DNA of 11,113 nucleotides, taken from positions 1-11,113 of the forward strand of contig JACQGW010000064.1 of the NCBI GenBank assembly GCA_016199325.1, written 5' to 3'. This stretch comes from Chloroflexota bacterium (lineage in GTDB: Bacteria; Chloroflexota; Dehalococcoidia; JACQGW01). The notes under the pieces are model-generated. The model saw only the letters and a program-made list of their open reading frames with translations, was not told the DNA's origin and searched no databases. Below, one piece after another: positions 1 to 5,910 of the stretch. A program made the position numbers and the translations under genes. How positions within the stretch are numbered: position 1 is the stretch's first letter; each line of letters starts with the position of its first letter.

Positions 1-85
1 CCAAGACGCCAAGATCGCCAAGGAAGACGCCAAGAACGTCGGTTGGCCGTTCGGTCAATCCTTCCGCAGACCACTCCAGTCGGCC
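1..85 (+). repeat. Interspersed intergenic repeat, copy 1 (CGCCAAGA-type)
   Basis: The first 40 bases carry four spaced units of the type CGCCAAGA. A less conserved tail follows, containing ATCCTTC at 58-64 and a GACC at 69-72. A second copy with the same order of units lies at 9374-9456, with CCAGG in place of CCAAG; in it ATCCTTC falls at 9432-9438, only one base out of register. Similarity thus extends beyond the simple repeat into the tail. The copy runs off the left edge of the window, so its 5' boundary is unknown. It lies downstream of the broken minus-strand gene. No ORF is supported in 1-137. Confidence 0.6.
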
Positions 86-137
86 TGGTTGCCCACCTCC
101 GCGCTGCTGACAGACATAGCCCGACCCTCGTGGAGTG

Positions 138-994
138 TCAGCCGTTTCTGCCTCTTGCGATCCTGAGCATGATCCGGTGATCCTCGCCAAACTTGCAGAG
201 GCCGGCACAATGCGCGCACAGCTCGGAGAAGAGGATGTAATGGATCTCAACGTCGTCCAGGTGCTCGAAGGCGGGTCTATGGAGCTGGGCTTGAATCTCC
301 CGTTCCCGACCATCTGGAGCGACGAGGAACAGGCGAAGTGGCCGATCGTTGATCGAGCGAGCGAGATCAGCCAGGCGCAGGATGCCGGAGTAGATCGACG
401 TGCTCTTCTCCACCTCAAAGGCACAGACAATCCCGTCCAGACGCTTGCTAAGCCAGACCACATCGATAAGTGCGACGGTTTGGGCGACGTCGCGGGGGAG
501 GCCGAGATCGGGGAGCGCGGCGACCGTCAGGAACGACAGGCTTTCGCCCTCGTAGGTCTTGCCGCGATCATTCGCGGCGACGTGGACAGCATATCCCAGG
601 GCGCGCCCGATCGTCGTGAGCAGATACTGGATCTTTCGGTAATGCTTCCCAGCACCGTTTCCAGCGGCGAGCCCTTGAAATCGTTGCCGAAGGTTCCTTC
701 GCGGATAGTCCGCACGACTTCCCCGACCCCGCGGCGAATGGATCGAAATGCCTTGAGCCGGGTCGGGCTTTCGATGAACCAGGTGTTGTAGACCGACTCG
801 GGGTCGCTCTTGTATCGCAGAACCAGTTGCCGCAGTTTCTCTCGGGAAACCACCGTGCCAGCACCTCGCCGACGCGGAGTATATCGCACGCCTGGCGCTC
901 GATCAACAGCTCTCTGGCCGCGTGGGACGGGGAGGGGCTGCTTCGTTTGCTGGTCAGACAAAGAGTAGCCACCAGGCCCAGGGAAATGGTGCAT
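138..994 (-). pseudogene. Broken restriction-endonuclease-like gene (three frames)
   Basis: Protein-like sequence on the minus strand is spread over three frames. The N-terminal part, including ARELLIERQACDILRVGEV, lies at about 930-850. The middle part, including SDPESVYNTWFIESPTRL and FGNDFKGSPLE, lies at about 850-650. The C-terminal part runs from about 650 to a TGA at 138-140 and includes RALGYAVHVAANDRGKTYEG and CAFEVEKSTSIYSGILRL. The first change of frame can be explained by one missing C in a CCC run near 846. The second, near 645, can be explained by one missing G. From memory of the family, however, intact relatives have a long segment between these two parts, so the second junction may be an internal deletion. 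Asp (462-464) followed by Glu-Val-Glu (414-416 to 408-410) resembles the D...ExE active site of the BamHI variant of the PD-(D/E)XK fold; function is inferred. The start is uncertain: ATG at 992-994 is in the middle frame and GTG at 970-972 is in the first. It is divergent from the rrf2 operon. Sequencing error is a possible alternative to decay. Confidence 0.65.
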
Positions 995-1040
995 CTGGCC
1001 GATGTGGCGACCTCAAGCCTCTTGTTATATTTCTCACAAA

Positions 1041-1084
1041 GGTGACTAGAACAGTCGCATTGGTATCTAACTGGAAGGGCGTCG
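1041..1084 (+). promoter_or_regulatory. Candidate operator/leader upstream of rrf2
   Basis: The gap between the broken minus-strand gene and the rrf2 gene is noticeably more AT-rich than the coding DNA. It holds a short dyad GACT-N5-AGTC (1044-1047 and 1053-1056), then TATCTA at 1064-1069, and a purine-rich Shine-Dalgarno GGAAGGG at 1073-1079 ahead of the ATG at 1085. Just upstream, TTGTTA (1022-1027) and TATATT (1026-1031) are promoter-like hexamers, but no pair has both good sequence and 16-18 bp spacing. Rrf2 regulators often control their own promoter, so this is the natural place for an operator. Assignment is inference. Confidence 0.25.
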
Positions 1085-1588
1085 ATGGAGATTAGTCGCC
1101 GGGTCGACTATGGGGTACGGGTCATGATCGAGGTCGCCGCCGCGCCGGCCGACGAGCTGGTGACCATTGGTGCGCTGGCGCGCCGGAGGCTCATTCCGGC
1201 TTCCTTCCTCAAGCGGATCGTGCCGGAGCTCGTCGCCGCCGGGCTGCTCCGGACCCAGCGCGGCGAGCGGGGCGGCGTGCAGCTCGCCCGGCCGGCCGAG
1301 ACGATCACCCTTCTCCAGATCGTCGAAGCGCTCGATGGACCGATTGCGCTGAATCGCTGCGTCCTCTACCCGGTCGAGTGTCCCCTGGTAAACACGTGTC
1401 CGGCCCATGAGGTCTGGTGCCAGGCCCAGCAAGATCTACGCCAGCGACTCGACAGCGCCCGGCTCACCGACCTCGTCACTCGGGCGGCCGAGCTCCGGCA
1501 CATGACTGCCCTGGGAATGGCGCCGGCGATGACGTCCGGTCGGACAACCGGTCGGACAATGGGAGGCTCAGTCGATGGGGATGTGTAG
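1085..1588 (+). CDS. Rrf2 family transcriptional regulator (Fe-S type)
   Basis: 167-residue Rrf2/IscR/NsrR-type regulator. The opening MEISRRVDYGVRVMIEVA and the wing segment GLLRTQRGERGGVQLA are typical of the winged helix-turn-helix of this family (about residues 1-80). Cysteines 92, 99 and 105 (in RCVLYPVECPLVNTCPAHEV) match the three-Cys cluster-binding loop of Fe-S Rrf2 proteins; Cys112 is a further candidate ligand. Family members sense Fe-S status, nitric oxide, redox state or cysteine supply; the signal here cannot be read from sequence. It is the first gene of the oxidase operon, 39 bp ahead of ctaB, which suggests it controls heme/oxidase expression and probably itself. The last 20 or so residues are low-complexity and contain a perfect 12-bp tandem duplication (1536-1559), so the C-terminus looks unconstrained. 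The ATG at 1085 is supported by GGAAGGG upstream. Confidence 0.9.
   Translation: MEISRRVDYGVRVMIEVAAAPADELVTIGALARRRLIPASFLKRIVPELVAAGLLRTQRGERGGVQLARPAETITLLQIVEALDGPIALNRCVLYPVECPLVNTCPAHEVWCQAQQDLRQRLDSARLTDLVTRAAELRHMTALGMAPAMTSGRTTGRTMGGSVDGDV
1536..1559 (+). repeat. 12-bp perfect tandem duplication in rrf2 3' end
   Basis: CCGGTCGGACAA occurs twice with no spacer (1536-1547 and 1548-1559). It is in frame within the Rrf2 gene and gives the peptide SGRTTGRT near the C-terminus. It looks like a recent slippage or duplication event and adds four residues without breaking the frame. Confidence 0.9.
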
Positions 1589-1615
1589 CGCCGTGGAGCA
1601 ACTCAAGATCTGGAC

Positions 1616-1621
1616 AGGAGG
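1616..1621 (+). promoter_or_regulatory. Shine-Dalgarno deciding the ctaB start
   Basis: AGGAGG ends immediately before a TTG at 1622 and six bases before a second in-frame TTG at 1628. Six bases is a workable spacing and zero is not, so the TTG at 1628 is preferred as the start of ctaB. Confidence 0.7.
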
Positions 1622-1627
1622 TTGCGG

Positions 1628-2566
1628 TTGAGCTCTATCGCCTGTGCTCAGGCACTCTCGGCCAAGCCGGAGGGCGGCGTCGCACGGGCGGGCGCCGGTC
1701 GCGCGTCCGGCCGCTCCTATCTGGCGCTGGTCAAGCCAAGTATTGTGGCGCTCGTCCTATTCACGGCGGTCGTCGCCTGCTTCGCCGCCGCCCAGGGCAG
1801 GCCGCCCCTGGGCGCGTTGCTGATCCTGGTCGTCTCAGGCGGCCTCGCCGCCGGCGGCGCCTCCGCCCTCAACCACTACTTCGACCGGGACATTGACGCG
1901 CACATGGCGCGCACCCGGCGGCGCCCGCTGGCCAGCGGCCAGATCCGCCGCCCCGGCCGCGTGCTGGCGGCCGGCACGGCAATGATCGCGCTCGGCGTCG
2001 GCCTGGGAGCCCTGGCCAGCATCCCGCTAGCCGCCTTCGAGCTGATCGGGGCGCTCGTCTACGCCGTCGTCTACACCCGCTGGCTCAAGCGGCGAACGGC
2101 GCTCAACATCGTCGTCGGCGGCGCCGCCGGCAGCGCCGCTGTGCTGGGCGGCTGGGCCGCCGTTGCTCCGGAGCTCGGGCTCGTCCCCTGGCTGCTGGCC
2201 GGTCTGGTGTTCTGCTGGACGCCGGCCCATTTCTGGAGCCTGGCCCTCGTCCGGAAGATGGACTACGAACGGGCCGGCGTGCCGATGCTGCCGGTGGTTC
2301 TGAAGGATCGCGCCACCGCCGGCTGGATCCTCGTCCACATCGTGGGGACCGTCGCCCTTTCGGTCGGGCTCGGTCTGGCTGCACCGCTCAGCGCGGTCTA
2401 CTTCGTACCCGCGCTGGCCGCCGCTGCCGGTTTCCTGGCGGCCGGCTGCCACCTGCTCCGCCGGCCGGGCGCCCTGGCCGGCTGGCGGCTGTTCAAGTTC
2501 TCCGGTGTCTACCTTGGCCTCGTCTTCGCCGGCATTCTCGTCGATACGCTCGCCAGCACGCTCTGA
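1628..2566 (+). CDS. ctaB: Protoheme IX farnesyltransferase (heme O synthase)
   Basis: Membrane prenyltransferase of the UbiA superfamily (about 312 residues, a usual length) that adds a farnesyl group to heme b to give heme o, the first step to heme a. The first Asp-rich motif is seen as NHYFDRDIDAHMARTRRRPL (N-x3-D-x3-D), which binds the Mg-diphosphate of the prenyl donor. It is followed by the family block VYTRWLKRRTALNIVVGGAAGS and then FCWTPAHFWSLAL with DYERAGVPMLPVV for the second polar cluster. Eight or nine hydrophobic helices can be traced. The stop TGA at 2564-2566 is followed by an AAGGAGG that serves ctaC, so the two are co-transcribed. TTG at 1628 is chosen as the start because of its spacing from AGGAGG. 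CtaB precedes the oxidase genes and its product feeds CtaA, encoded at the end of the same operon. Confidence 0.95.
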   Translation: MSSIACAQALSAKPEGGVARAGAGRASGRSYLALVKPSIVALVLFTAVVACFAAAQGRPPLGALLILVVSGGLAAGGASALNHYFDRDIDAHMARTRRRPLASGQIRRPGRVLAAGTAMIALGVGLGALASIPLAAFELIGALVYAVVYTRWLKRRTALNIVVGGAAGSAAVLGGWAAVAPELGLVPWLLAGLVFCWTPAHFWSLALVRKMDYERAGVPMLPVVLKDRATAGWILVHIVGTVALSVGLGLAAPLSAVYFVPALAAAAGFLAAGCHLLRRPGALAGWRLFKFSGVYLGLVFAGILVDTLASTL

Positions 2567-2578
2567 AGGAGGGCACTG

Positions 2579-3286
2579 ATGAACCATTTCGCCAGGGCAA
2601 CCGTTCTCGGCCTGCTCGTCGGATCCCTGCTCGCGCTGTTTTTCCTGACGGTCGACCTCACGCCGATGCAGGCGAGCGCCGAGGCCGCCGAGCTGGACAT
2701 CCTGTTCCGGACCTACGGGGCCATCGCCGGCATGATCTTCGGCGTCGTCGTCGTCTTCGTCGGCTACTCGATCGTCGCGTTTCGGCGGCGCCGGCCCGAC
2801 GAGCGCGGCGCCGCCTTCCGGCAGTCGCCGCTGCTGGAGCGAGGCTGGCTCATTGTGACCACACTCCTGGTCCTCGGCTCGGCCATCGACGCCGCCATCG
2901 TCCTCGACAAGATCTTCGCTCCCCGGACCGGCTACGCCCAGGAGGAGCTGGAGGTCAAGGTCACGGCGGCGCAGTGGTCCTGGACGTTTGATTATCCCCA
3001 GTACGGCGTGCGGTCCGGAGAGCTGGTGCTGGAGAAAGACCGGCCCGTCCTCTTCCGCCTGTACTCCAGGGACGTCGTCCATTCCTTCTTCGTCCCCGAG
3101 TTCCGGATGAAGTTCGACACGGTGCCCGGGATGGAGACGCAGATGCGTGTTGTGCCGACCGTGGTCGGGAACTACCAGGCGCCCTGCGCCGAGCTGTGCG
3201 GCCTGGCCCACACGACGATGGCGGCACCGGTCCGGGTGGTCGAAACGAGCGGGTTCCAGCAGTGGCTGGCCGAACAGAAGAAGTAG
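2579..3286 (+). CDS. ctaC: Cytochrome c oxidase subunit II (CuA)
   Basis: 235-residue subunit II. Hydrophobic segments lie at about 8-24, 46-68 and 89-109; the first may be a signal or extra helix, and the other two are the usual hairpin. The C-terminal cupredoxin domain faces outward. The aromatic patch AAQWSWTFDYP (130-140) is the electron entry region. All CuA ligands are present: His168 in VVHSFFVPE, then Cys203, Glu205, Cys207, His211 and Met214 in PCAELCGLAHTTM. A complete CuA centre marks a cytochrome c oxidase rather than a quinol oxidase. There is no fused C-terminal cytochrome c domain, so a separate electron donor is needed; none is encoded in this window. ATG at 2579 has AAGGAGG seven bases upstream, overlapping the ctaB stop region. 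Next gene ctaD starts 39 bp downstream. Confidence 0.95.
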   Translation: MNHFARATVLGLLVGSLLALFFLTVDLTPMQASAEAAELDILFRTYGAIAGMIFGVVVVFVGYSIVAFRRRRPDERGAAFRQSPLLERGWLIVTTLLVLGSAIDAAIVLDKIFAPRTGYAQEELEVKVTAAQWSWTFDYPQYGVRSGELVLEKDRPVLFRLYSRDVVHSFFVPEFRMKFDTVPGMETQMRVVPTVVGNYQAPCAELCGLAHTTMAAPVRVVETSGFQQWLAEQKK

Positions 3287-3325
3287 AGCAATAGAGTTGA
3301 GCAGATCTCGAGGAGGTAGCAGGCG

Positions 3326-5212
3326 ATGGTGATCCTTTCGCTGGGTCTGGTGCGCGGCGCAATTGCCGGCGTGATCGGCGCCGGCCTGACCACGGCCCTC
3401 CTGGCGGCGATTCGGTCCTCCCTGGGGCTCCCGCCGCTGGGCGACTTCGTCTCCCTCATGGCCGGGCTGGTGGGCGTCGTCGCCTACCTGTTCGGCCTGG
3501 GGGCCTTCGGCTACTGGATTCGGTGGGCTGTCGGCGCGGTCGACGCGGACGACGAGCATCACGACGAGCCCCAGCACGGTACGCTCGACTGGAAGGCGTA
3601 CCTCTCCTTCCACCCCAACCACAAGGTGATTGGCCTCCAGTACACCGTCACCGCGCTCCTGATCTTTGTCGTCGCCGGGCTGCTGGCGCTGCTGATGCGC
3701 CTGGAGCTCTCCCTGCCGGGGTTCCAGGTCGTCACCCCGGACCAGTACAACACGCTGGTCGGCCTCCACGGCCTGATCATGCTGGCCACCATCCTGGCCG
3801 GCTCGGCGGGCATCGTCAACTACGCCCTGCCGCTGATGATCGGCGCCCGCGACATGGCCTTCCCGCGCTTGAACGCCCTGTCCTACTGGCTCTGGCCGCC
3901 GGCGGCCGTCCTGCTGCTGCTCGTCCTGACCAGCGGCGCCGACGCCGGCTGGACCGTCTACCCGCCGCTCTCCACGCAGCTCCGCCTGGGCGGCCTGACG
4001 TTCTTCATGCTGGGCTTCTACCTGGCGGGCTTTTCCTCGATCCTCGGCGGGGTCAACTTCGTCGTGACGATCCTGAAACACCGGGCGCCGGGCATGACCC
4101 TCTGGAACATGCCGATCTTCGCCTGGTTCACACTGGCGATGTCGGCCCTCTCGGTGACGGTCACGCAGTTCGTCGCAACGGCGCTGCTGACGGTGCTGTT
4201 GGAGCGGGCGCTCGGCATGGGCTTCTACAACCCGGCCAAGGGCGGCAACGCGCTCCTGTTCCAGCACCTCTTCTGGGCCTATTCGCATCCGGCCGTCTAT
4301 ATCTTCGCGCTGCCGACCTGGGGGATCTTCACCGAGCTGCTGCCGGTCTTCGCCCGCAAGCCGCTCTTCGCCTACCGGACCGCCGCCTGGGCGGCGCTCT
4401 CGGTTGCCGTCATCGGCAGCGTGGTCTGGGGGCACCACCTCTACCCCGCCGGCATGGAGCGGCCGCTCTATGAGCCGATGATCATCGCCACCGAGCTCGT
4501 CTCGGTGCCGACCGGGCTGATGTTCCTCGCCTGGCTGGGCACGATCTGGATGGGGCGCCTCATCTTCCCAACGCCCGCCCTCTTCGTGCTCGGCGGCATC
4601 GTCTTCTTCCTCGTCGGCGGCCTGACGGGGCTGCCGCTGGCTTCGGCCGCGCTGGACCTGCACCTGAACGACACGAACTACGTCGTCGCCCACTTCCACC
4701 ATACGCTCGCCACGTTCCTCTTCTCGTTCTTCGCGGCCATCTACTTCTGGTTCCCGAAGGTGACCGGGCGGATGTACAGCGAGCGATGGGGGAAGGTCCA
4801 CTTCTGGCTGATGACCACCGGCTTCTTCGTGCTGACGACGGGGCTGTTCCGGATCGGGATCCAGGGCATGCGCCGGCGCGTGGCCGACTACCCTCCCGGC
4901 ATCGGCTGGGAGTCCTGGTCGATCCTGGCGACGGTCGGCGCCTTCATGGTCGGCCTGGCAATACTCGTCATGATCGTCAACCTGGTGGTAAGCGCCCGGC
5001 GGGGCGCCAGGAGCGCCGCCAATCCCTGGGAGTCCCGCTCGCTGGAGTGGTCGCTGGTAGCCAGCCCGGCGCCGGCCGAGACCTGGCTGGAGCCCCCGCA
5101 GGTCGTCGGGGACCCCTACGATTACGCTTCACCCAAAGCGCCGGCCTATGGCCTGCCAGGTCGAAATGGCCTGAAGCCGGAGATCGCGCCGGTGCCCGTG
5201 CTCAAGTCATGA
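3326..5212 (+). CDS. ctaD: Cytochrome c oxidase subunit I, A2-like, with K-channel Lys replaced
   Basis: 628-residue heme-copper oxidase catalytic subunit. Two extra N-terminal hydrophobic segments (about 8-30 and 42-65) and an acidic/His-rich linker (72-84) precede the usual 12-helix core from about residue 95. Metal ligands are intact: His148 (heme a), His321 with Tyr325 (CuB and the cross-linked pair), His370-His371 (CuB), His456 (heme a3) and His458 (heme a). D-channel residues Asp176, Asn165 and Asn183 are kept. The helix VI glutamate is absent, but the Tyr319-Ser320 pair in WAYSHPAVYI is the signature of A2-type oxidases. At the K-channel position the canonical PTGIK reads PTGLM (Met399, codon 4520-4522). 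The His of the Mg-binding His-Asp pair is Asn448. The heme propionate Arg pair is kept (GMRRRVADYP). AGGAGG at 3311-3316 supports ATG at 3326. The C-terminal tail from about 565 is soluble, with the NPWESRSLEW block seen in many subunits I. Confidence 0.96.
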   Translation: MVILSLGLVRGAIAGVIGAGLTTALLAAIRSSLGLPPLGDFVSLMAGLVGVVAYLFGLGAFGYWIRWAVGAVDADDEHHDEPQHGTLDWKAYLSFHPNHKVIGLQYTVTALLIFVVAGLLALLMRLELSLPGFQVVTPDQYNTLVGLHGLIMLATILAGSAGIVNYALPLMIGARDMAFPRLNALSYWLWPPAAVLLLLVLTSGADAGWTVYPPLSTQLRLGGLTFFMLGFYLAGFSSILGGVNFVVTILKHRAPGMTLWNMPIFAWFTLAMSALSVTVTQFVATALLTVLLERALGMGFYNPAKGGNALLFQHLFWAYSHPAVYIFALPTWGIFTELLPVFARKPLFAYRTAAWAALSVAVIGSVVWGHHLYPAGMERPLYEPMIIATELVSVPTGLMFLAWLGTIWMGRLIFPTPALFVLGGIVFFLVGGLTGLPLASAALDLHLNDTNYVVAHFHHTLATFLFSFFAAIYFWFPKVTGRMYSERWGKVHFWLMTTGFFVLTTGLFRIGIQGMRRRVADYPPGIGWESWSILATVGAFMVGLAILVMIVNLVVSARRGARSAANPWESRSLEWSLVASPAPAETWLEPPQVVGDPYDYASPKAPAYGLPGRNGLKPEIAPVPVLKS

Positions 5213-5267
5213 GGCACTCCATCCGGGAGCGCAGGCGTCCCGCCTGCCCCGGTAGCCGTGCTCAAGT
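5189..5267 (+). repeat. Duplicated ctaD tail flanking a palindromic element
   Basis: CCGGTGCCCGTGCTCAAGT (5189-5207) and CCGGTAGCCGTGCTCAAGT (5249-5267) are a direct repeat at exactly 60 bp spacing, 17 of 19 identical. Each is followed by a stop: the first copy by TGA, which ends ctaD (PVPVLKS), and the second by TAA, which would have ended it as PVAVLKL. Between them sits the perfect inverted repeat GCAGGCG-TCC-CGCCTGC (5231-5247), a REP-like palindrome with a 7-bp stem and 3-base loop. The simplest reading is a small mobile palindrome insertion, or a local duplication, that moved the ctaD stop upstream. It leaves the ribosome binding site of ctaE (AAGGAGG, 5271-5277) intact. Confidence 0.75.
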
Positions 5268-5282
5268 TGTAAGGAGGTTCTG

Positions 5283-5903
5283 ATGCTGGCACAGCCGAGG
5301 GCCGTCACCCATGCCCGAGGAACGCTCGCCGCCGAGAAGCCCCTGGCCACCTCGCTGGGGCTGGGCGTGGCCGTCTTTCTCGTCTCTGAGGCGTTCCTGT
5401 TCGCCTCGCTCTTCATCATCTACTACTACCTGCGTGGCAACGCCCACCTCCACGGGGGCGTCCTCGCCCACTGGCCGCCCGAGGGCGTCGAGGTGCACCT
5501 GGCGACCGCCGCCGTCAACACGGCCATCCTGCTGACGAGCTCGCTGACGAGCTACCTGGCCGTGCTGGCGATCCGCCAGGGGAACGCCGCGGGTCTGGTG
5601 ACCTGGCTGGGCGGTACGATGATCCTCGGCACGGGTTTCCTCGCCATCAAGGCGGTTGAGTGGGCGACGAACACCTTCCGCCCCTGGGATCACGCCTACG
5701 GGTCGATCTACTACACGCTGACCGGCCTCCACGCGCTCCACGTCCTGATCGGCCTGCTGATCCTCGGCGCGCTGCTGATTCGGAGCCTTGGCGGGCGGTT
5801 CTCCGCCAAGCGGCACCTGGCCGTCGAGCTCGGGGCGCTCTACTGGCATTTCGTGGACGTCGTCTGGATCGCCGTCTTTACGACGATCTATCTGGTTCGG
5901 TGA
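5283..5903 (+). CDS. ctaE: Cytochrome c oxidase subunit III
   Basis: 206-residue subunit III of the heme-copper oxidase. This is the short five-helix bacterial type; the first two helices of the longer form are absent. Hydrophobic segments lie at about 22-50, 73-97, 106-127, 142-168 and 184-204. Family signatures are FLVSEAFLFASLFIIYYYL (with the buried Glu36), YYTLTGLHALHVLIG and the C-terminal LYWHFVDVVWIAVFTTIY. The subunit binds lipid and stabilises subunit I near the D-channel entry; it carries no redox centre. ATG at 5283 follows AAGGAGG at 5271-5277. The intergenic space to ctaD contains the palindromic element. CtaA starts 7 bp after the stop. No gene for the small subunit IV is seen anywhere in the cluster. 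Confidence 0.95.
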   Translation: MLAQPRAVTHARGTLAAEKPLATSLGLGVAVFLVSEAFLFASLFIIYYYLRGNAHLHGGVLAHWPPEGVEVHLATAAVNTAILLTSSLTSYLAVLAIRQGNAAGLVTWLGGTMILGTGFLAIKAVEWATNTFRPWDHAYGSIYYTLTGLHALHVLIGLLILGALLIRSLGGRFSAKRHLAVELGALYWHFVDVVWIAVFTTIYLVR

Positions 5904-5910
5904 GGCGACG

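Noticed and set aside
1..45. Possible CRISPR or tandem array in the CGCCAAGA units
   Set aside because: Units are only 8-12 bases apart with no unique spacers, and a second copy lies elsewhere with the same tail; it fits an interspersed intergenic repeat better.
135..791. 218-codon plus-strand open frame opposite the broken endonuclease-like gene
   Set aside because: The minus strand carries coherent protein-like blocks with a recognisable active-site pattern. The plus frame has none and would be an unrelated shadow.
1022..1052. Sigma-70 promoter with TTGTTA (1022-1027) and a downstream -10
   Set aside because: The best -10-like hexamers are at poor spacing or too weak to name a promoter with confidence.
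1622..1627. TTG at 1622 as the ctaB start
   Set aside because: It directly abuts AGGAGG with no spacing; TTG at 1628 has the usual six-base gap.
3523..4473. Second plus-strand frame inside ctaD
   Set aside because: Pure Arg/Pro/Ala/Gly-rich shadow of ctaD in another frame.
2027..4801. A 924-codon open frame on the minus strand opposite ctaB, ctaC and ctaD
   Set aside because: It is antisense to three well-conserved genes, its composition (rich in Arg, Glu, Gln, Gly, Asp, Pro) is that of an antisense shadow in high-GC DNA, and it shows no domain pattern.
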